Source: an uncultured Bartonella sp. (GTDB taxonomy: Bacteria > Pseudomonadota > Alphaproteobacteria > Rhizobiales > Rhizobiaceae). Taken from it: DNA of 64,000 bases. The DNA lies in contig CAMLBF010000001.1 in NCBI GenBank assembly GCA_946478235.1, forward strand, positions 372,001 through 436,000, written 5' to 3'. Every line of letters starts with the position of its first letter. Position 1 is the stretch's first letter. Positions 1-9,405 of this stretch are shown in pieces. The notes under the pieces were generated by a model. The model worked only from the letters and a program-made list of their open reading frames with translations, did not search any database and was not told where the DNA came from. The position numbers and the translations under genes were made by a program.

Positions 1-527
1 AGAGTACCATTATATTTGCCAAGAATAGAAGCTGCACAAGCAAGCCCCAATAGACAAGCTTTTAAGGCAGATGGTTTTTTGATGAAAAGACAGAAAGCAG
101 CAAATGTCCATGCCGACCCTGCTGTGCCCATAATAGAATGGGTTAATGCTCGCTGGGATTCCCAGCCGATTTGCGGCAAAAGAAAAATTGCCAACATACC
201 AGCACCGGCCACAACCGAGCGTACATTTAATAGTCGTAACCCTGCATAAACAGCCAGAAAGGTGCTGCCCAACAAACCGAATTTAATAATTTGGAAAAGC
301 CACAAATGCAGGCCGAATATTTGCGTCAAACCATAAGCTATCCACGTATATAAAGGCGGTTGCGAACCACCATAGCCCCAGCTCCAAAAACTGACATTCG
401 AGGCAAGTTCTGCGTCGTCCAGACCAGCGCCCTGCGATATGACAGAGACATAGACCATCTCAAACAGAAAATAGACAATAATAAAACCGACAGCAAACCT
501 GTCATAATGTATTTTCTTGAATGCCAT
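1..527 (-). CDS. GT39/ArnT-like membrane glycosyltransferase, 3' end cut by window edge
   Basis: The minus frame stays open from the ATG at 527 to base 1, about 175 residues, so the C-terminal part lies outside the window. A TGA directly before the ATG fixes the start. After a first membrane segment (about residues 8-28) comes a periplasmic loop with an acidic pair (GLDDAE) and the motif GGSQPPLYTW, typical of the catalytic loop of PMT_2/GT39 enzymes. Further hydrophobic segments follow (IIKFGLLGSTFLAVYAGLRL, GAGMLAIFLLPQIGW). Such enzymes transfer sugars from polyprenyl phosphate carriers to lipid A or other envelope glycans in the periplasm. The substrate cannot be told from this fragment. 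It follows ugd on the same strand, but two hairpins lie between, so it is probably a separate unit. Confidence 0.85.
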   Translation of the reverse strand, partial: MAFKKIHYDRFAVGFIIVYFLFEMVYVSVISQGAGLDDAELASNVSFWSWGYGGSQPPLYTWIAYGLTQIFGLHLWLFQIIKFGLLGSTFLAVYAGLRLLNVRSVVAGAGMLAIFLLPQIGWESQRALTHSIMGTAGSAWTFAAFCLFIKKPSALKACLLGLACAASILGKYNGT

Positions 528-566
528 TCAATCTGCCTGTTACATAAGCAAGAGTGCTAAAAACAC

Positions 567-610
567 CTGAACCGCACTATATACGGTTCAGTCAAACCTG
601 ATTATCAGGT
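567..610 (-). terminator. Tandem hairpins behind ugd
   Basis: Read on the minus strand, a perfect 6-bp hairpin (ACCTGA/TCAGGT, 3-nt loop, 596-610) is followed by a perfect 8-bp hairpin (CTGAACCG/CGGTTCAG, 567-591). A GGTGTTTTT tail comes next. The second fits a Rho-independent terminator of ugd. Confidence 0.7.
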
Positions 611-630
611 AAAAATGCCGGAAGAAATAT

Positions 631-1929
631 CTAACGCCCTACCGAAGCGTAATCCAGATTTATACCGTCAAAATCTTCCCTTTTATAGATATTTCGTAAG
701 TCGAACAGCTTTCCCCCCGGCATCAAACGTGCCAGACGTTTCAAATCCAATGCGCGATAGGCATTCCACTCGGTGATAATCGTTAACACCCCTGCCCCTT
801 TTGAAGCTTCATAAGGTGATGCACACCAAATCACATCATCAAGTACTTTTTTAGCCTGTTCTGCGCCTTCAGGATCGTGAGCACGCACTTTTAAGCCAGC
901 TTGCTGCAATGCCTTGATAATATCCAGAGCCGGCGACTCCCGTACGTCATCGGTATTAGGTTTGAAGGTAACGCCTAAAACAGCAACAGTGTCTGTTGAA
1001 CGTTCCTTTGCAGCCTCAATAATGCGGCGCCCCATTTCAAGTTTGCGTTCTTCATTGACTGAAATGACCGTTTCTATCAATTTTTGTGGTGAGTTATAGC
1101 GCGTGCCTGTCGCAGCAAAAGCACGTGTATCTTTAGGAAAGCATGAGCCACCAAATCCCGGTCCTGCATGGAGAAATTTTGACCCTATTCGCTTATCCAT
1201 ACCGATAGCTTGTGCAACTTCCTGTATGTTGCCGCCTGTTTTTTCACATAAATCGGCGACCTGATTGATAAAAGTGACCTTCATGGCCAAAAATGCATTT
1301 GCGGCATATTTTATCAATTCCGCATTTTCTAAAGACGTTATGACAAGTGGTGTTTCACGCAAATAAAGTGGACGGTATAAGTGGCGCATTGTCTTGCGGC
1401 CGCGCTCATCTTCAACACCGACAACAACACGGTCTGGCCGCATGAAATCTTCTATTGCAGACCCTTCACGCAGGAATTCAGGATTGGATACCATGGAAAA
1501 GCTAATATCAGGGCGCGCTTTTTTCATGCGGTCGCGGATACGGGCATTGGTGCCAACAACAACTGTGGACTTTATCACCACAACTGCACCATCTTTCATG
1601 GCGGCGGCAACCTGATCTGCCGCTTTTTCAATATATTGCAAATCCGCTTCACCATCACCGCGGCGCGATGGTGTGCCAACAGCAAGAAAAATAACGTCGG
1701 CATCACGCACGCTTGTTTCAAGATCAGATGTGAAAACCAAATGACCTTCACGCATATTGCGTGCCATCATTTCATCAAGGCCTGGCTCGAATATCGTCAC
1801 TTCGCCTTTTTGCAAACGTTCAATTATTTGCGGATTGGCATCGACACAGGTTACATCAAATCCGAACTCGGCAAAACAGACACCGGAAACGAGACCAACA
1901 TAACCAGTACCAATCATGGTAATTTTCAT
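631..1929 (-). CDS. ugd: UDP-glucose 6-dehydrogenase
   Basis: Oxidises UDP-glucose to UDP-glucuronate with two NAD+, feeding exopolysaccharide and lipopolysaccharide synthesis in the cytoplasm. The 432 residues match the usual family length. The N-terminal Rossmann motif GTGYVGL is at residues 7-13. The conserved Lys of the ELIKYAANAFLAMK helix is near residue 207. The catalytic Cys is in GPGFGGSCFPKD at about residue 263. A C-terminal UDP-binding domain follows (VLGVTFKPNTDDVRESP). It is divergent from pncA with a 93-bp shared upstream region. Long antisense frames over it are shadows. Confidence 0.97.
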   Translation of the reverse strand: MKITMIGTGYVGLVSGVCFAEFGFDVTCVDANPQIIERLQKGEVTIFEPGLDEMMARNMREGHLVFTSDLETSVRDADVIFLAVGTPSRRGDGEADLQYIEKAADQVAAAMKDGAVVVIKSTVVVGTNARIRDRMKKARPDISFSMVSNPEFLREGSAIEDFMRPDRVVVGVEDERGRKTMRHLYRPLYLRETPLVITSLENAELIKYAANAFLAMKVTFINQVADLCEKTGGNIQEVAQAIGMDKRIGSKFLHAGPGFGGSCFPKDTRAFAATGTRYNSPQKLIETVISVNEERKLEMGRRIIEAAKERSTDTVAVLGVTFKPNTDDVRESPALDIIKALQQAGLKVRAHDPEGAEQAKKVLDDVIWCASPYEASKGAGVLTIITEWNAYRALDLKRLARLMPGGKLFDLRNIYKREDFDGINLDYASVGR

Positions 1930-2022
1930 TGTTGTTATCCTTGCTTAACAATCCCTGAATTTGATATGACGGTTTTCAAATGACTGCAACTGCCAAACGT
2001 TTGCATATCACAGGAGATAGCA

Positions 2023-2634
2023 ATGGGACATGAAGCACTGATCGTTATTGATGTACAAAATGACTTTCTTCCTGGCGGCGCTTTAGCGGTGCCAGAAGGA
2101 GACCTTATCCTACCAACGGTCAGAGCATTGATTGACCATTTTGACCATGTCATTCTGACACAGGATTGGCACCCACAACACCATAAAAGCTTTGCATCTA
2201 ACCATACCGGCTTTTCACCTTATGATACAATAAAAATGCCTTATGGCACGCAAACACTATGGCCAGACCATTGTGTGCAAGGCACAATTGGGGCGGCATT
2301 GCATGAATCTCTGCCAATTGAAAAAGCAGAGCTGATTATTCGTAAAGGTATGGATCCGGAAATTGACAGCTATTCGGCCTTTTTTGAAAATGACCGCAAA
2401 ACACCAACCGGTTTGCAAGGATATTTAAAAGAACGCAACATTCAAAAACTCACCTTTTGCGGCCTCGCAACAGATTTCTGTGTTGGTTATTCTGCACTTG
2501 ATGCAAGAAATTGTGGTTTCGAAACACGTGTTGCATTGGCTGGCTGTGCTGGTCTCGACCTTAATGGTTCACTTGATTATATGCTAAAAACAATGAATGA
2601 TGGCGGTGTACAGCTTCTTATGGGCGCGCTGTAA
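2023..2634 (+). CDS. pncA: Nicotinamidase / pyrazinamidase
   Basis: Hydrolyses nicotinamide to nicotinate and ammonia for NAD salvage. The 203-residue isochorismatase-fold protein shows the catalytic triad of the family: Asp10 (IVIDVQNDF), Lys108 (IIRKGMD) and Cys153 (GLATDFCVGYSA). Metal ligands lie in the TQDWHPQHH stretch (Asp48, His50). The start is supported by AGGAGAT 5 bp upstream of the ATG. It stands alone, divergent from ugd. Confidence 0.96.
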   Translation: MGHEALIVIDVQNDFLPGGALAVPEGDLILPTVRALIDHFDHVILTQDWHPQHHKSFASNHTGFSPYDTIKMPYGTQTLWPDHCVQGTIGAALHESLPIEKAELIIRKGMDPEIDSYSAFFENDRKTPTGLQGYLKERNIQKLTFCGLATDFCVGYSALDARNCGFETRVALAGCAGLDLNGSLDYMLKTMNDGGVQLLMGAL

Positions 2635-3002
2635 GTTTCTTCTTTATGACATTTTGAGGTTTATGGCTTTTTCATCGTAAACCTTGCATGCAAGGCAAAC
2701 TGTTGCGCAAGCTGGATTGTTTGCCTTTATATGATGTTGTTACCATAAAATATAAGCATATTGGTGGGCGGTACATTGCCGTTGATATGCTTAAACCGCC
2801 ATAAAGTCACCGGCACGCTAACCACAATCTTTAACAGGAATATAAGGTAGATAAAGGGATATAGCACAGATAGATGATGCAATATGGGGATATAAATATG
2901 TTTTTTAATAAAAGATCTTTGGGTTAATCTGATTTTTAATATATCGCTAAAGCGAAAATAATTGTTTTATTCATAATTTATAGTTTGCGGGAGAATACGA
3001 CT
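2635..3002. other. Intergenic spacer
   Basis: No convincing gene. A perfect 14-bp palindrome (CCTTGCATGCAAGG, 2682-2695) lies about 50 bp past the pncA stop without a following T-run. The last 100 bases are very AT-rich and probably hold the promoter of the next gene. Confidence 0.6.
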
Positions 3003-3320
3003 ATGCGTTTCAAGAAAATTTTTGCCATTTTAACGTGCTTATTTTTAATACAAATTTCTGCTGCCTCGGCACAAAATACAATATGCGATAGTGTCGGCGC
3101 ACTTGCTGAATCAATTATGGAAGTTCGACAACAAGGTGTGCCAATACGATATGCAATGGATGTTGTCAGAAGAAATGATGTGGGGCCGGCATATAAGGAT
3201 TTCACCGCTGGTCTTGTAATGACTGCCTATAAATATCCAATCTATAGATCGAAAAGAGAGAGGATACGGGCAATTAGATACTTTCGAGACACGGCTCTTT
3301 CTACCTGTTACAACCAATAA
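3003..3320 (+). CDS. Small exported protein, function unknown
   Basis: The ATG at 3003 is preceded by GGGAGAA at good spacing, so it is preferred to an in-frame TTG at 2985. The 105-residue product starts with a signal peptide (MRFKKIFAILTCLF...) with a likely cut after SAASA near residue 23. The mature part of about 82 residues has two cysteines, one near each end, which could form a disulfide in the periplasm. No catalytic motif is visible and the family was not recognised. It has a long spacer on each side. Confidence 0.7.
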   Translation: MRFKKIFAILTCLFLIQISAASAQNTICDSVGALAESIMEVRQQGVPIRYAMDVVRRNDVGPAYKDFTAGLVMTAYKYPIYRSKRERIRAIRYFRDTALSTCYNQ

Positions 3321-4108
3321 TGGTGCTTGAGCAATCGACGTAATTCTGTTCGATTGATCGCGTGCGACAATTATTTTGCATGGTTGGTTTACTGATTTAC
3401 CGATAGATATTTGCAATATCTATCGGACTTTAGGATTTTATAAAAACCAACCAATGGCGATCATACGGAACATTTATAAAGACAAAATACTGATAGAGAT
3501 CAAGCATTTATAAAAGTGCGTTAGCGTTTATTAAAACTCTTTCTCTGGAATGCCCACATTCGCTTTATGATATGCCTCTTTCGTTTTAAGACAGAGGTGA
3601 TCTTTATAATACAATAAGACGTTGCCATGAGTTGGTCTGGTCACACATCACCTTTCCAGCTTAACCGTTACTTCTCTAGCATAAGCATTACTTCACTAGC
3701 ATAGGCATTCCTTTGCTAGCATAACCACCACTTCGTAACAGTCGTCATCACTTTGTCAGCGTAGTCAGCACGCCTCTAGTTTCGCCAACCTTCAGCACTT
3801 TTTTCCAAACCATAAACGGTGCCTATACTTAGCGGTTTTATGAAATGATGAGCAACGTATCTAGTGGATCAGATTTCAGCCGTTCGCAATTGTTAATCAA
3901 CTTTGCAAACAAAAGCTTATAGAAGCCATACATTGGCAAAAAGACAAAAAGCATTATTGATTATGCTGGCTATACGATAAAAGTATCAAAGCCAAATTTT
4001 GCGTATTCGATAGAAAAACTAACATGGATTTATTTTATCACTTGTGCTGATTTTATATATCGTTTTAAAAAGAAACGAGCAAAACAACAAAGCATATGGA
4101 ATATTTTT
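3321..4108. other. 788-bp spacer without a recognisable gene
   Basis: No open frame with a start and ribosome site was found. The first half is mixed sequence, the middle holds a degenerate tandem repeat (listed separately), and the last part is AT-rich. Confidence 0.6.
3661..3780. repeat. Degenerate 20-bp tandem repeat, about six units
   Basis: Units of 19-20 bp follow one another, for example AAGCATTACTTCACTAGCAT and AGGCATTCCTTTGCTAGCAT. They decay to the right until only the CTAG/CAG core is seen. There is no reading frame and no palindromic CRISPR-like unit. Confidence 0.75.
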
Positions 4109-4465
4109 ATGATTACAGTGGTGATTGTCCTTGTCTGTATCATCGTTGGACTGTTTTTATGGAATAAATATTCGCATAAGATAGCACCTACCCAAGAAGT
4201 CTTTTTGGACGTAACATCGCAACCTGTCCGGCTACGACAAAAATTTACCCTTATAGGCTGGATTGGTGTTGCACTTATCTTTGTCAGCCCATTGGTAATG
4301 TGTGGTACGATGATGGTGGACGCTCATTATGCGGCACAATATGCTGCCAATGAAGCAGCAACGCACGATTACAGTTGGCATTATCTTGTATTAGGGTATT
4401 TCATATTACTCGGCGTTGTGCTTGTCATTATCGGGCGCGACTTTTATGCCGTTTCAGATGAATAA
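4109..4465 (+). CDS. Three-pass membrane protein, function unknown
   Basis: 118 residues with three clear hydrophobic segments (about 2-18, 46-66 and 91-108), short charged loops and an acidic C-terminus (YAVSDE). The segment between TM2 and TM3 is Ala/His/Tyr-rich and would face the periplasm or cytoplasm depending on topology. The ATG is preceded only by a weak ribosome site. No family was recognised. Just downstream, 4530-4565 contains a short repeat of GAGCCAAT. Confidence 0.6.
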   Translation: MITVVIVLVCIIVGLFLWNKYSHKIAPTQEVFLDVTSQPVRLRQKFTLIGWIGVALIFVSPLVMCGTMMVDAHYAAQYAANEAATHDYSWHYLVLGYFILLGVVLVIIGRDFYAVSDE

Positions 4466-4566
4466 TAAAACGGAATAAAGCTTTAGATATAATCTTTCAA
4501 AACTGTTGGCTCAACGAACCAGTGAACTATTGAATCACTGAGCCAATGAGCCAATGAGCCAATGCT

Positions 4567-5979
4567 TTACGTCATATCGACCATTTGCAATGCCAAATAG
4601 GCAAGCTGCTGTCCGGCTTTTTCATAAGCATCTGGTGAAAAACCACAATAACCTATGAGAATTCCATTCAAATGGTTGTTTTCGCAATAGCGTGATATTG
4701 CCCGAACAGGAAAACCGCAATTTCTGGCGGCGTATTCGAACAACTTATCCTTGAACTTGTTATTTAAGAAAACAGTAAGATGAAGCCCTTGTGAAGGTGC
4801 TTTAAGGGGTTGAAATACGACGCCTTCTGCCTGTTTCAATCCTTTGATGAGAGCATTACGGTTTTCTCGTAATTTTTTGGTCGTTCTCCGTAAGTGAGCG
4901 GCATAATAGCCACCTTTTATCAAATCGGCCAATGCCTCCTCAACAAAGGTAATTGCACGCCTATCCACCTGCACGCGTAAGTTCATAACACGTTCAACAA
5001 GTTGGGGTGGCACAATCAAATAGGCACATTGAATACCAGCAAACAATGTTTTGGAAAAAGTACCCATATAGATTACACGGCCATTGTCATCGAGCCCCTG
5101 AATGGCGGTGAGCGGCATGGCTTCAAACCTTATCTCGCCATCATAATCATCTTCAATAATATAACTTTTATGATCGTTCGCCCATTTTAAGAGAGCCAAG
5201 CGTTCGGATAATGAAAAATATCCCCCAAGAGGAAAACGCTTTGACGGCGTGACAAAAATTGCATCTGCTTTTGGTAATCGCTCAAAAGATAGAGGAGTTA
5301 AATGTGGGATAAAAAGCAGTTTTTTGTCAAAAAACCGTAACGCATCAACAACATTGCGATAAGAAGGGTCTTCCAACAAGATTGTTGCATTGTTCGGCAA
5401 TATTGCACGCATGATAAGATCAAGCGATTGCTGCGTTCCCGATGTTATAAATATTTGCGAGGCTGTTGTTTTCAAACCTCTTGCTTGGTTAAGATATGTT
5501 GCAATCGCTTCACGTAAAGTCAACGCGCCGCGCGGGTCGGTATATGTATAATGACGCACATCCAGTTTCGCCGCTTTCTGATTTAACAGACGACGAAATA
5601 TAGCCATTATTTTTTCGTCTTGCGCTGGCATTTCAACCGAGCACAACCTGTTGGACGAAGAAATAGGCTTTTCAGCAATAATTTCTGCGGTGTTTGATAA
5701 ATAAGGTACGTTCTGCGCGACAAAACTACCACTCCCCTGCCGTGTTATTACAAAACCATCAGCGACCAGCATTTCATAGGCTGCAACAATCGTTGAGCGC
5801 GAAAGCTTGTAGCGCTTTGCAAGATCGCGACTGGGAGGCAATTTTGCTCCAGCGCGCAATTGACCTGTTTCAATTGCTTGTCTGACAGCACGATACACTC
5901 CAATTGGGCGATGATCCGCCGATAAGCACAATGGCATCATGGCCGACCAGTCTGGCAAATTGGTCTGTTTTTTTTGCAT
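4567..5979 (-). CDS. MocR/PdxR-type transcription regulator (GntR wHTH + aminotransferase fold)
   Basis: 470 residues, the normal size for MocR regulators. An N-terminal GntR winged helix (about 22-92; KLPPSRDLAKRYKLSRSTIVAAYEML) is joined by a linker to a fold-type I aminotransferase-like domain. In that domain the PLP-binding Lys is in GTFSKTLFAG (about residue 310) and EDDYDGEIR is conserved. PdxR-type members sense PLP and control B6-related genes, while others control GABA or taurine use. It is divergent from, and its first codons overlap the upstream region of, a PNPOx-like flavoprotein gene, which is its probable target. Confidence 0.93.
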   Translation of the reverse strand: MQKKQTNLPDWSAMMPLCLSADHRPIGVYRAVRQAIETGQLRAGAKLPPSRDLAKRYKLSRSTIVAAYEMLVADGFVITRQGSGSFVAQNVPYLSNTAEIIAEKPISSSNRLCSVEMPAQDEKIMAIFRRLLNQKAAKLDVRHYTYTDPRGALTLREAIATYLNQARGLKTTASQIFITSGTQQSLDLIMRAILPNNATILLEDPSYRNVVDALRFFDKKLLFIPHLTPLSFERLPKADAIFVTPSKRFPLGGYFSLSERLALLKWANDHKSYIIEDDYDGEIRFEAMPLTAIQGLDDNGRVIYMGTFSKTLFAGIQCAYLIVPPQLVERVMNLRVQVDRRAITFVEEALADLIKGGYYAAHLRRTTKKLRENRNALIKGLKQAEGVVFQPLKAPSQGLHLTVFLNNKFKDKLFEYAARNCGFPVRAISRYCENNHLNGILIGYCGFSPDAYEKAGQQLAYLALQMVDMT

Positions 5980-6055
5980 TCAATTGGTACTTTTTCATTC
6001 CATTTTCATGCCGCATCTTTGGCGCGTTGCCCTGACCAATGCAAGGATTATCAAT

Positions 6056-6781
6056 ATGTCTGATGATTATTTTTCGAAAACACATAAAAACCACGTCAAA
6101 AGAGGTTTTAAACGCGCCCATTATGACAAAGAGACTATTTATAAAATTTTGGATACAGCTGGCTTTGCTCACATCGCATATGTCATTGATGGGGATCCTT
6201 ATTGTACACCAACGTGCTATTGGCGTGAAGGCGATAGACTCTATTGGCACGGATCATCTGCCTCACGCATGATGAAAAATTTGCGTCAGGGGGTTGCTGC
6301 CTGTGTAACAGTTTCGCATCTTGATGGTTTTGTCCTTGCACGTAGTGGCTTTCACCATTCAGTCAATTATCGTTCAGCCATGTGTTTTGGCACGGCAAAA
6401 CTGATTGAAGACACTGAACAAAAACGCAATGCCTTGAATGCGATGATTAATCGCTTTTTTCCCGATAGAAGCAATGAGCTAAGAGACGCCAAAGAGAAAG
6501 AGCTGAAAGCAACAAGCGTTATTGCCATGGAAATAGAAAGCGCAGCCGCAAAAATACGCGCTGAAGGCGTAAATGATGATGAAGAGGATTATGATAGCCG
6601 CGTTTGGGCAGGTGTTATTCCGCTTACAACAATTATTGGTGATTATATTCCAGATAGCCACCTTGATGGAAGCATAAAACCTGCACAAACACTGTCCATT
6701 TGGCGCGCTGGTGCATTGTTAGATCAAACGCTGTTAACAGCGCAACAACTCCATGAAAAATCGGCGCGTCCTGCAAAATGA
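6056..6781 (+). CDS. Pyridoxamine 5'-phosphate oxidase-like FMN-binding protein
   Basis: The ATG at 6056 (MSDDYFSK) has an AAGGA site 9 bp upstream. The frame extends 39 codons further but would overlap the divergent MocR gene. The 241-residue product has the split-barrel pattern of the pyridox_oxidase_2/NimA-like group (FAHIAYVIDGDPYCTPTCYWREGDRLYWHGS, then RMMKNL). These proteins bind FMN or heme, and most have no proven substrate. Because a MocR regulator lies next to it, B6 or amine metabolism is a reasonable guess only. Confidence 0.85.
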   Translation: MSDDYFSKTHKNHVKRGFKRAHYDKETIYKILDTAGFAHIAYVIDGDPYCTPTCYWREGDRLYWHGSSASRMMKNLRQGVAACVTVSHLDGFVLARSGFHHSVNYRSAMCFGTAKLIEDTEQKRNALNAMINRFFPDRSNELRDAKEKELKATSVIAMEIESAAAKIRAEGVNDDEEDYDSRVWAGVIPLTTIIGDYIPDSHLDGSIKPAQTLSIWRAGALLDQTLLTAQQLHEKSARPAK

Positions 6782-6805
6782 TTGATAATTAAAAACTATC
6801 ACAAA

Positions 6806-6829
6806 AAGGCGGCTGTTTCTTGCCGCCTT
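6806..6829. terminator. Bidirectional terminator between convergent genes
   Basis: Perfect 8-bp stem AAGGCGGC/GCCGCCTT with an 8-nt loop, A-rich on the left and T-rich on the right. It can serve the flavoprotein gene (plus) and the DUF475 gene (minus). Confidence 0.85.
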
Positions 6830-6849
6830 ATCTTAAAACATTAATATGC

Positions 6850-7911
6850 TCAATCTTCGTTTTGTTCTTCCAGATGCCAATCTGGATGATTACGATTATA
6901 CCGGATGGACGAATAGAGAGCCGTTAAAATAAACACCATACCGATAAGCCCCGTTACCACTTCGGGGATATGGATGATTGTCTGTAAAAACATGATAAAT
7001 GCCAAAACCAATATGGCATAAAATGCACCATGTTCCAGAAAGCGATATTGCGCCAATGTGCCCTTATCAACCAACAAAATGGTCATAGAACGAACGTAAA
7101 AGGCGCCTATGCCCAACCCTATTGCAATGACAAATAGATTGGTTGACAGCGCAAACGCGCCAACCACACCATCAAAAGAAAAGCTGGCATCCAATACTTC
7201 CAAATAGATAAATGCACCAGCACCGCCCTTATAGATGGCTTCCATTGTATGTTTGCCGCTATCCATCAAAACGCCAAGACCTTCAACCGCGATAAAGGCC
7301 AACAAACCATATATCGCCGCCACCAGAAATGTATGACTATTGTCTGCCTTAACAAGGTGGGAAAAGATCAGAACCATGATTAATGTAATAGCGATCTGGA
7401 TACCATGAACCGAGGCATATCTTTGCGCACGCCCTTCAAGAAACATAATCCAATGCACGTCCTTATCAGGATCAAAGAAATATTTAAGCCCCACCATAAA
7501 TAGAAATGTACCGCCAAAGGCTGCAATACCAACATGGGCATTCAACATGATTTCGGCATAATGATGCGGTTCCCATATCGCAAGCTTAAGCGCTTCCCAT
7601 GGGTTTATCCATGCAGCAAATGCAACAACTGTCAGCGGAAAAATAACACGCATACCAAAGACAGCAACCACAATACCCCAGGTTAAAAACCGGTGTTGCC
7701 ACAAATGGCTCATGTCGCGCAAAACGCGCGCATTAACAATTGAGTTGTCAAAAGAAAGCGAAATTTCCAGAACGCCCAATACGCAACAGATAAACAGATA
7801 TTCAATGGCGCCAGCGCCCGTGCCTATTTCTATATATCCCAGCCATGCACCGAGCGCCAAACCGACGATCGTGAATATGAATGCACCGGTGAAATAACGT
7901 AAAACGCCCAT
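6850..7911 (-). CDS. DUF475 / TerC-like integral membrane protein
   Basis: 353 residues with about nine hydrophobic segments. The TerC-superfamily signature occurs twice: VLEISLSFDNSIVNA near residues 47-61 and LEVLDASFSFDGVVGA in the second half, as expected for an internally duplicated metal-transport fold. TerC relatives are linked to tellurium resistance and to manganese efflux or metal loading of exported proteins. The specific role of DUF475 is not established. It is monocistronic with its own upstream region. Confidence 0.9.
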   Translation of the reverse strand: MGVLRYFTGAFIFTIVGLALGAWLGYIEIGTGAGAIEYLFICCVLGVLEISLSFDNSIVNARVLRDMSHLWQHRFLTWGIVVAVFGMRVIFPLTVVAFAAWINPWEALKLAIWEPHHYAEIMLNAHVGIAAFGGTFLFMVGLKYFFDPDKDVHWIMFLEGRAQRYASVHGIQIAITLIMVLIFSHLVKADNSHTFLVAAIYGLLAFIAVEGLGVLMDSGKHTMEAIYKGGAGAFIYLEVLDASFSFDGVVGAFALSTNLFVIAIGLGIGAFYVRSMTILLVDKGTLAQYRFLEHGAFYAILVLAFIMFLQTIIHIPEVVTGLIGMVFILTALYSSIRYNRNHPDWHLEEQNED

Positions 7912-8177
7912 AATCTTTCCTCAATGTTTTGACCCATTCAGAGTTGATAGCGTTTACCACCTGCTAATACAGCGCAACCTCAAACGCAAACTTATATGAA
8001 AACGAAAACGATAAAACGCAAGAGAATTTTCCCACTTAAAACAATATAGTTCAACCAGTAAAACCGTCATCATTGTCAATTTTTAAGAAACAATCTGTAG
8101 TAATGTTGATAGCTTCTCTAATGGATACAAGCAGTTACACTAAATAACAGTGTAAAATACCAAAGGAGATTTTCCTG

Positions 8178-8789
8178 ATGTCGATCAAAAACATAATTAT
8201 TGCTAGTGGATTTGTATTAACTGGCTTGTCAACAGCTATCGCTGCGCCATTAGATGTACCATCAGGCGCCTATATTTCTGACCCTGCCCATACAAATCTA
8301 TTGTGGAATCTGAAGCATTTCGGTCTTTCCAACTATTATGGACGTTTCGACAAGATTGACGCAAAGTTACAGCTTGATAGTTCTGATATTACAAAGTCCA
8401 CACTACAGGTTAAAATTGATCCTAAATCTGTTGATACCAATTACCCTGCTTCACCAAATACTTTTAACACGGAGATTGCCGGCGAGAAATTTTTTGATGC
8501 AGCCAAATTTTCTGAAATCACCTTTCAATCCACTTCGGTTAAACTGACCAGCGATAAAACCGGTACTGTCACCGGTAATTTGACATTCCACGGTGTCACT
8601 AAGCCTGTAACACTTGCTGTAACATTAAATGGTGCCTTGCCGTCACACCCGATGACAAAAAAGCCTGCAATCGGATTTTCTGCCAAAGGCGTTATAAAAC
8701 GCAGTGACTTTGGAGTAGACACACTTATTGGACCATTGAGTGATGATGTTGATTTAACAATCGAAACAGAATTTAAACCAGCCGAATAA
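8178..8789 (+). CDS. YceI family periplasmic lipid-binding protein
   Basis: 203 residues with a signal peptide (residues 1-22, cut after AIAA) and a complete YceI-like lipocalin-type barrel. Family features are DPAHTNLLWNLKHFGLSNYYGRF at the start, FFDAAKFSEITFQST, GNLTFHGVTKPVTLAVTLNG and FSAKGVIKRSDFGV. YceI proteins bind isoprenoid or other amphipathic lipids in the periplasm, and some respond to stress or acid. The start has AAGGAGA in front of it. A strong hairpin terminator follows 79 bp after the stop. Confidence 0.95.
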   Translation: MSIKNIIIASGFVLTGLSTAIAAPLDVPSGAYISDPAHTNLLWNLKHFGLSNYYGRFDKIDAKLQLDSSDITKSTLQVKIDPKSVDTNYPASPNTFNTEIAGEKFFDAAKFSEITFQSTSVKLTSDKTGTVTGNLTFHGVTKPVTLAVTLNGALPSHPMTKKPAIGFSAKGVIKRSDFGVDTLIGPLSDDVDLTIETEFKPAE

Positions 8790-8867
8790 ATTCCAATGAA
8801 GAAATATGCTTCAGGTTAAAATTGCCAAATCATATTTCTATTCATGATCTTATTTTGCAGACCACGG

Positions 8868-8895
8868 AACCGGCGATCATGATTGCCGGTTTTAT
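8868..8895 (+). terminator. Terminator of the yceI-like gene
   Basis: Stem AACCGGC/GCCGGTT (8868-8874 with 8885-8891). The loop region contains the palindrome ATCATGAT, which can extend the stem. A TTTTATT run follows. Confidence 0.8.
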
Positions 8896-8957
8896 TATTG
8901 CAGGTTGCATTATTGCTAATACTATTATTGCCAGTCCCATTATTACTGGTATCAGTT

Positions 8958-9182
8958 TTATTGCGACAACACTTGTTGAGTATAATAGGCCGCCAGATAA
9001 CAGAACATCAGTGCGGCGATTGGAATGCCTGACTTAACGAATGCAAAATATGCTTCAGCAAGTATCATCACATTGAATAATATCGTCCCAATGGTCAAAG
9101 CAGATATCACTTTATGAGCGGTCGCAGTATAATATCTACGCCCCCAAGCAATATCACAGATGATGTCTAAACATTTTCGCGA
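8958..9182 (-). pseudogene. Possible remnant of a small membrane protein gene
   Basis: An open minus frame of 74 codons lies between a TAA and the stop at 8958. It reads like a real two-helix membrane protein (RRYYTATAHKVISALTIG, then ILFNVMILAEAYFAFVKSG and IAALMFCYLAAYYTQQVLS). It has no ATG near its beginning. A GTG at 9110 is the only reasonable start and lacks a clear ribosome site. An ATG in the neighbouring frame (9173-9175) suggests a frameshift. It could be a decayed gene or a short GTG-started one. Confidence 0.35.
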
Positions 9183-9186
9183 TTAT

Positions 9187-9300
9187 ATTTCACTATCCAT
9201 TTCCCATCATTTGCTACGATTTCCTCTTTTTCCAGCATTTTTCCGCCTATTTCCTCTTATTCCCTCCACTTCTTGCTATTTCCCCCCCATTTCCCATTGC
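9187..9300. repeat. Pyrimidine-rich degenerate repeat (ATTTCC units)
   Basis: About nine copies of a 10-14 bp unit centred on ATTTCC or ATTTCCC (CCATTTCCCATC, CGATTTCCTC, CTATTTCCTC, CTATTTCCCC, CCATTTCCCATTG). It fills the spacer in front of the DUF2218 gene. No coding signal. Confidence 0.7.
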
Positions 9301-9405
9301 CGAACCGCTTAACAGAACATATCTTACAAAACAGCAATATATCAGCGCCAAAAATTGGCGAAATAATCTGTCTCAAAAACGGCGATATTTTTTAAGGAAT
9401 ACGAT

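Noticed and set aside
1381-1983. 200-codon frame antisense to ugd
   Set aside because: His/Asn/Thr-rich shadow of a well-supported gene on the other strand.
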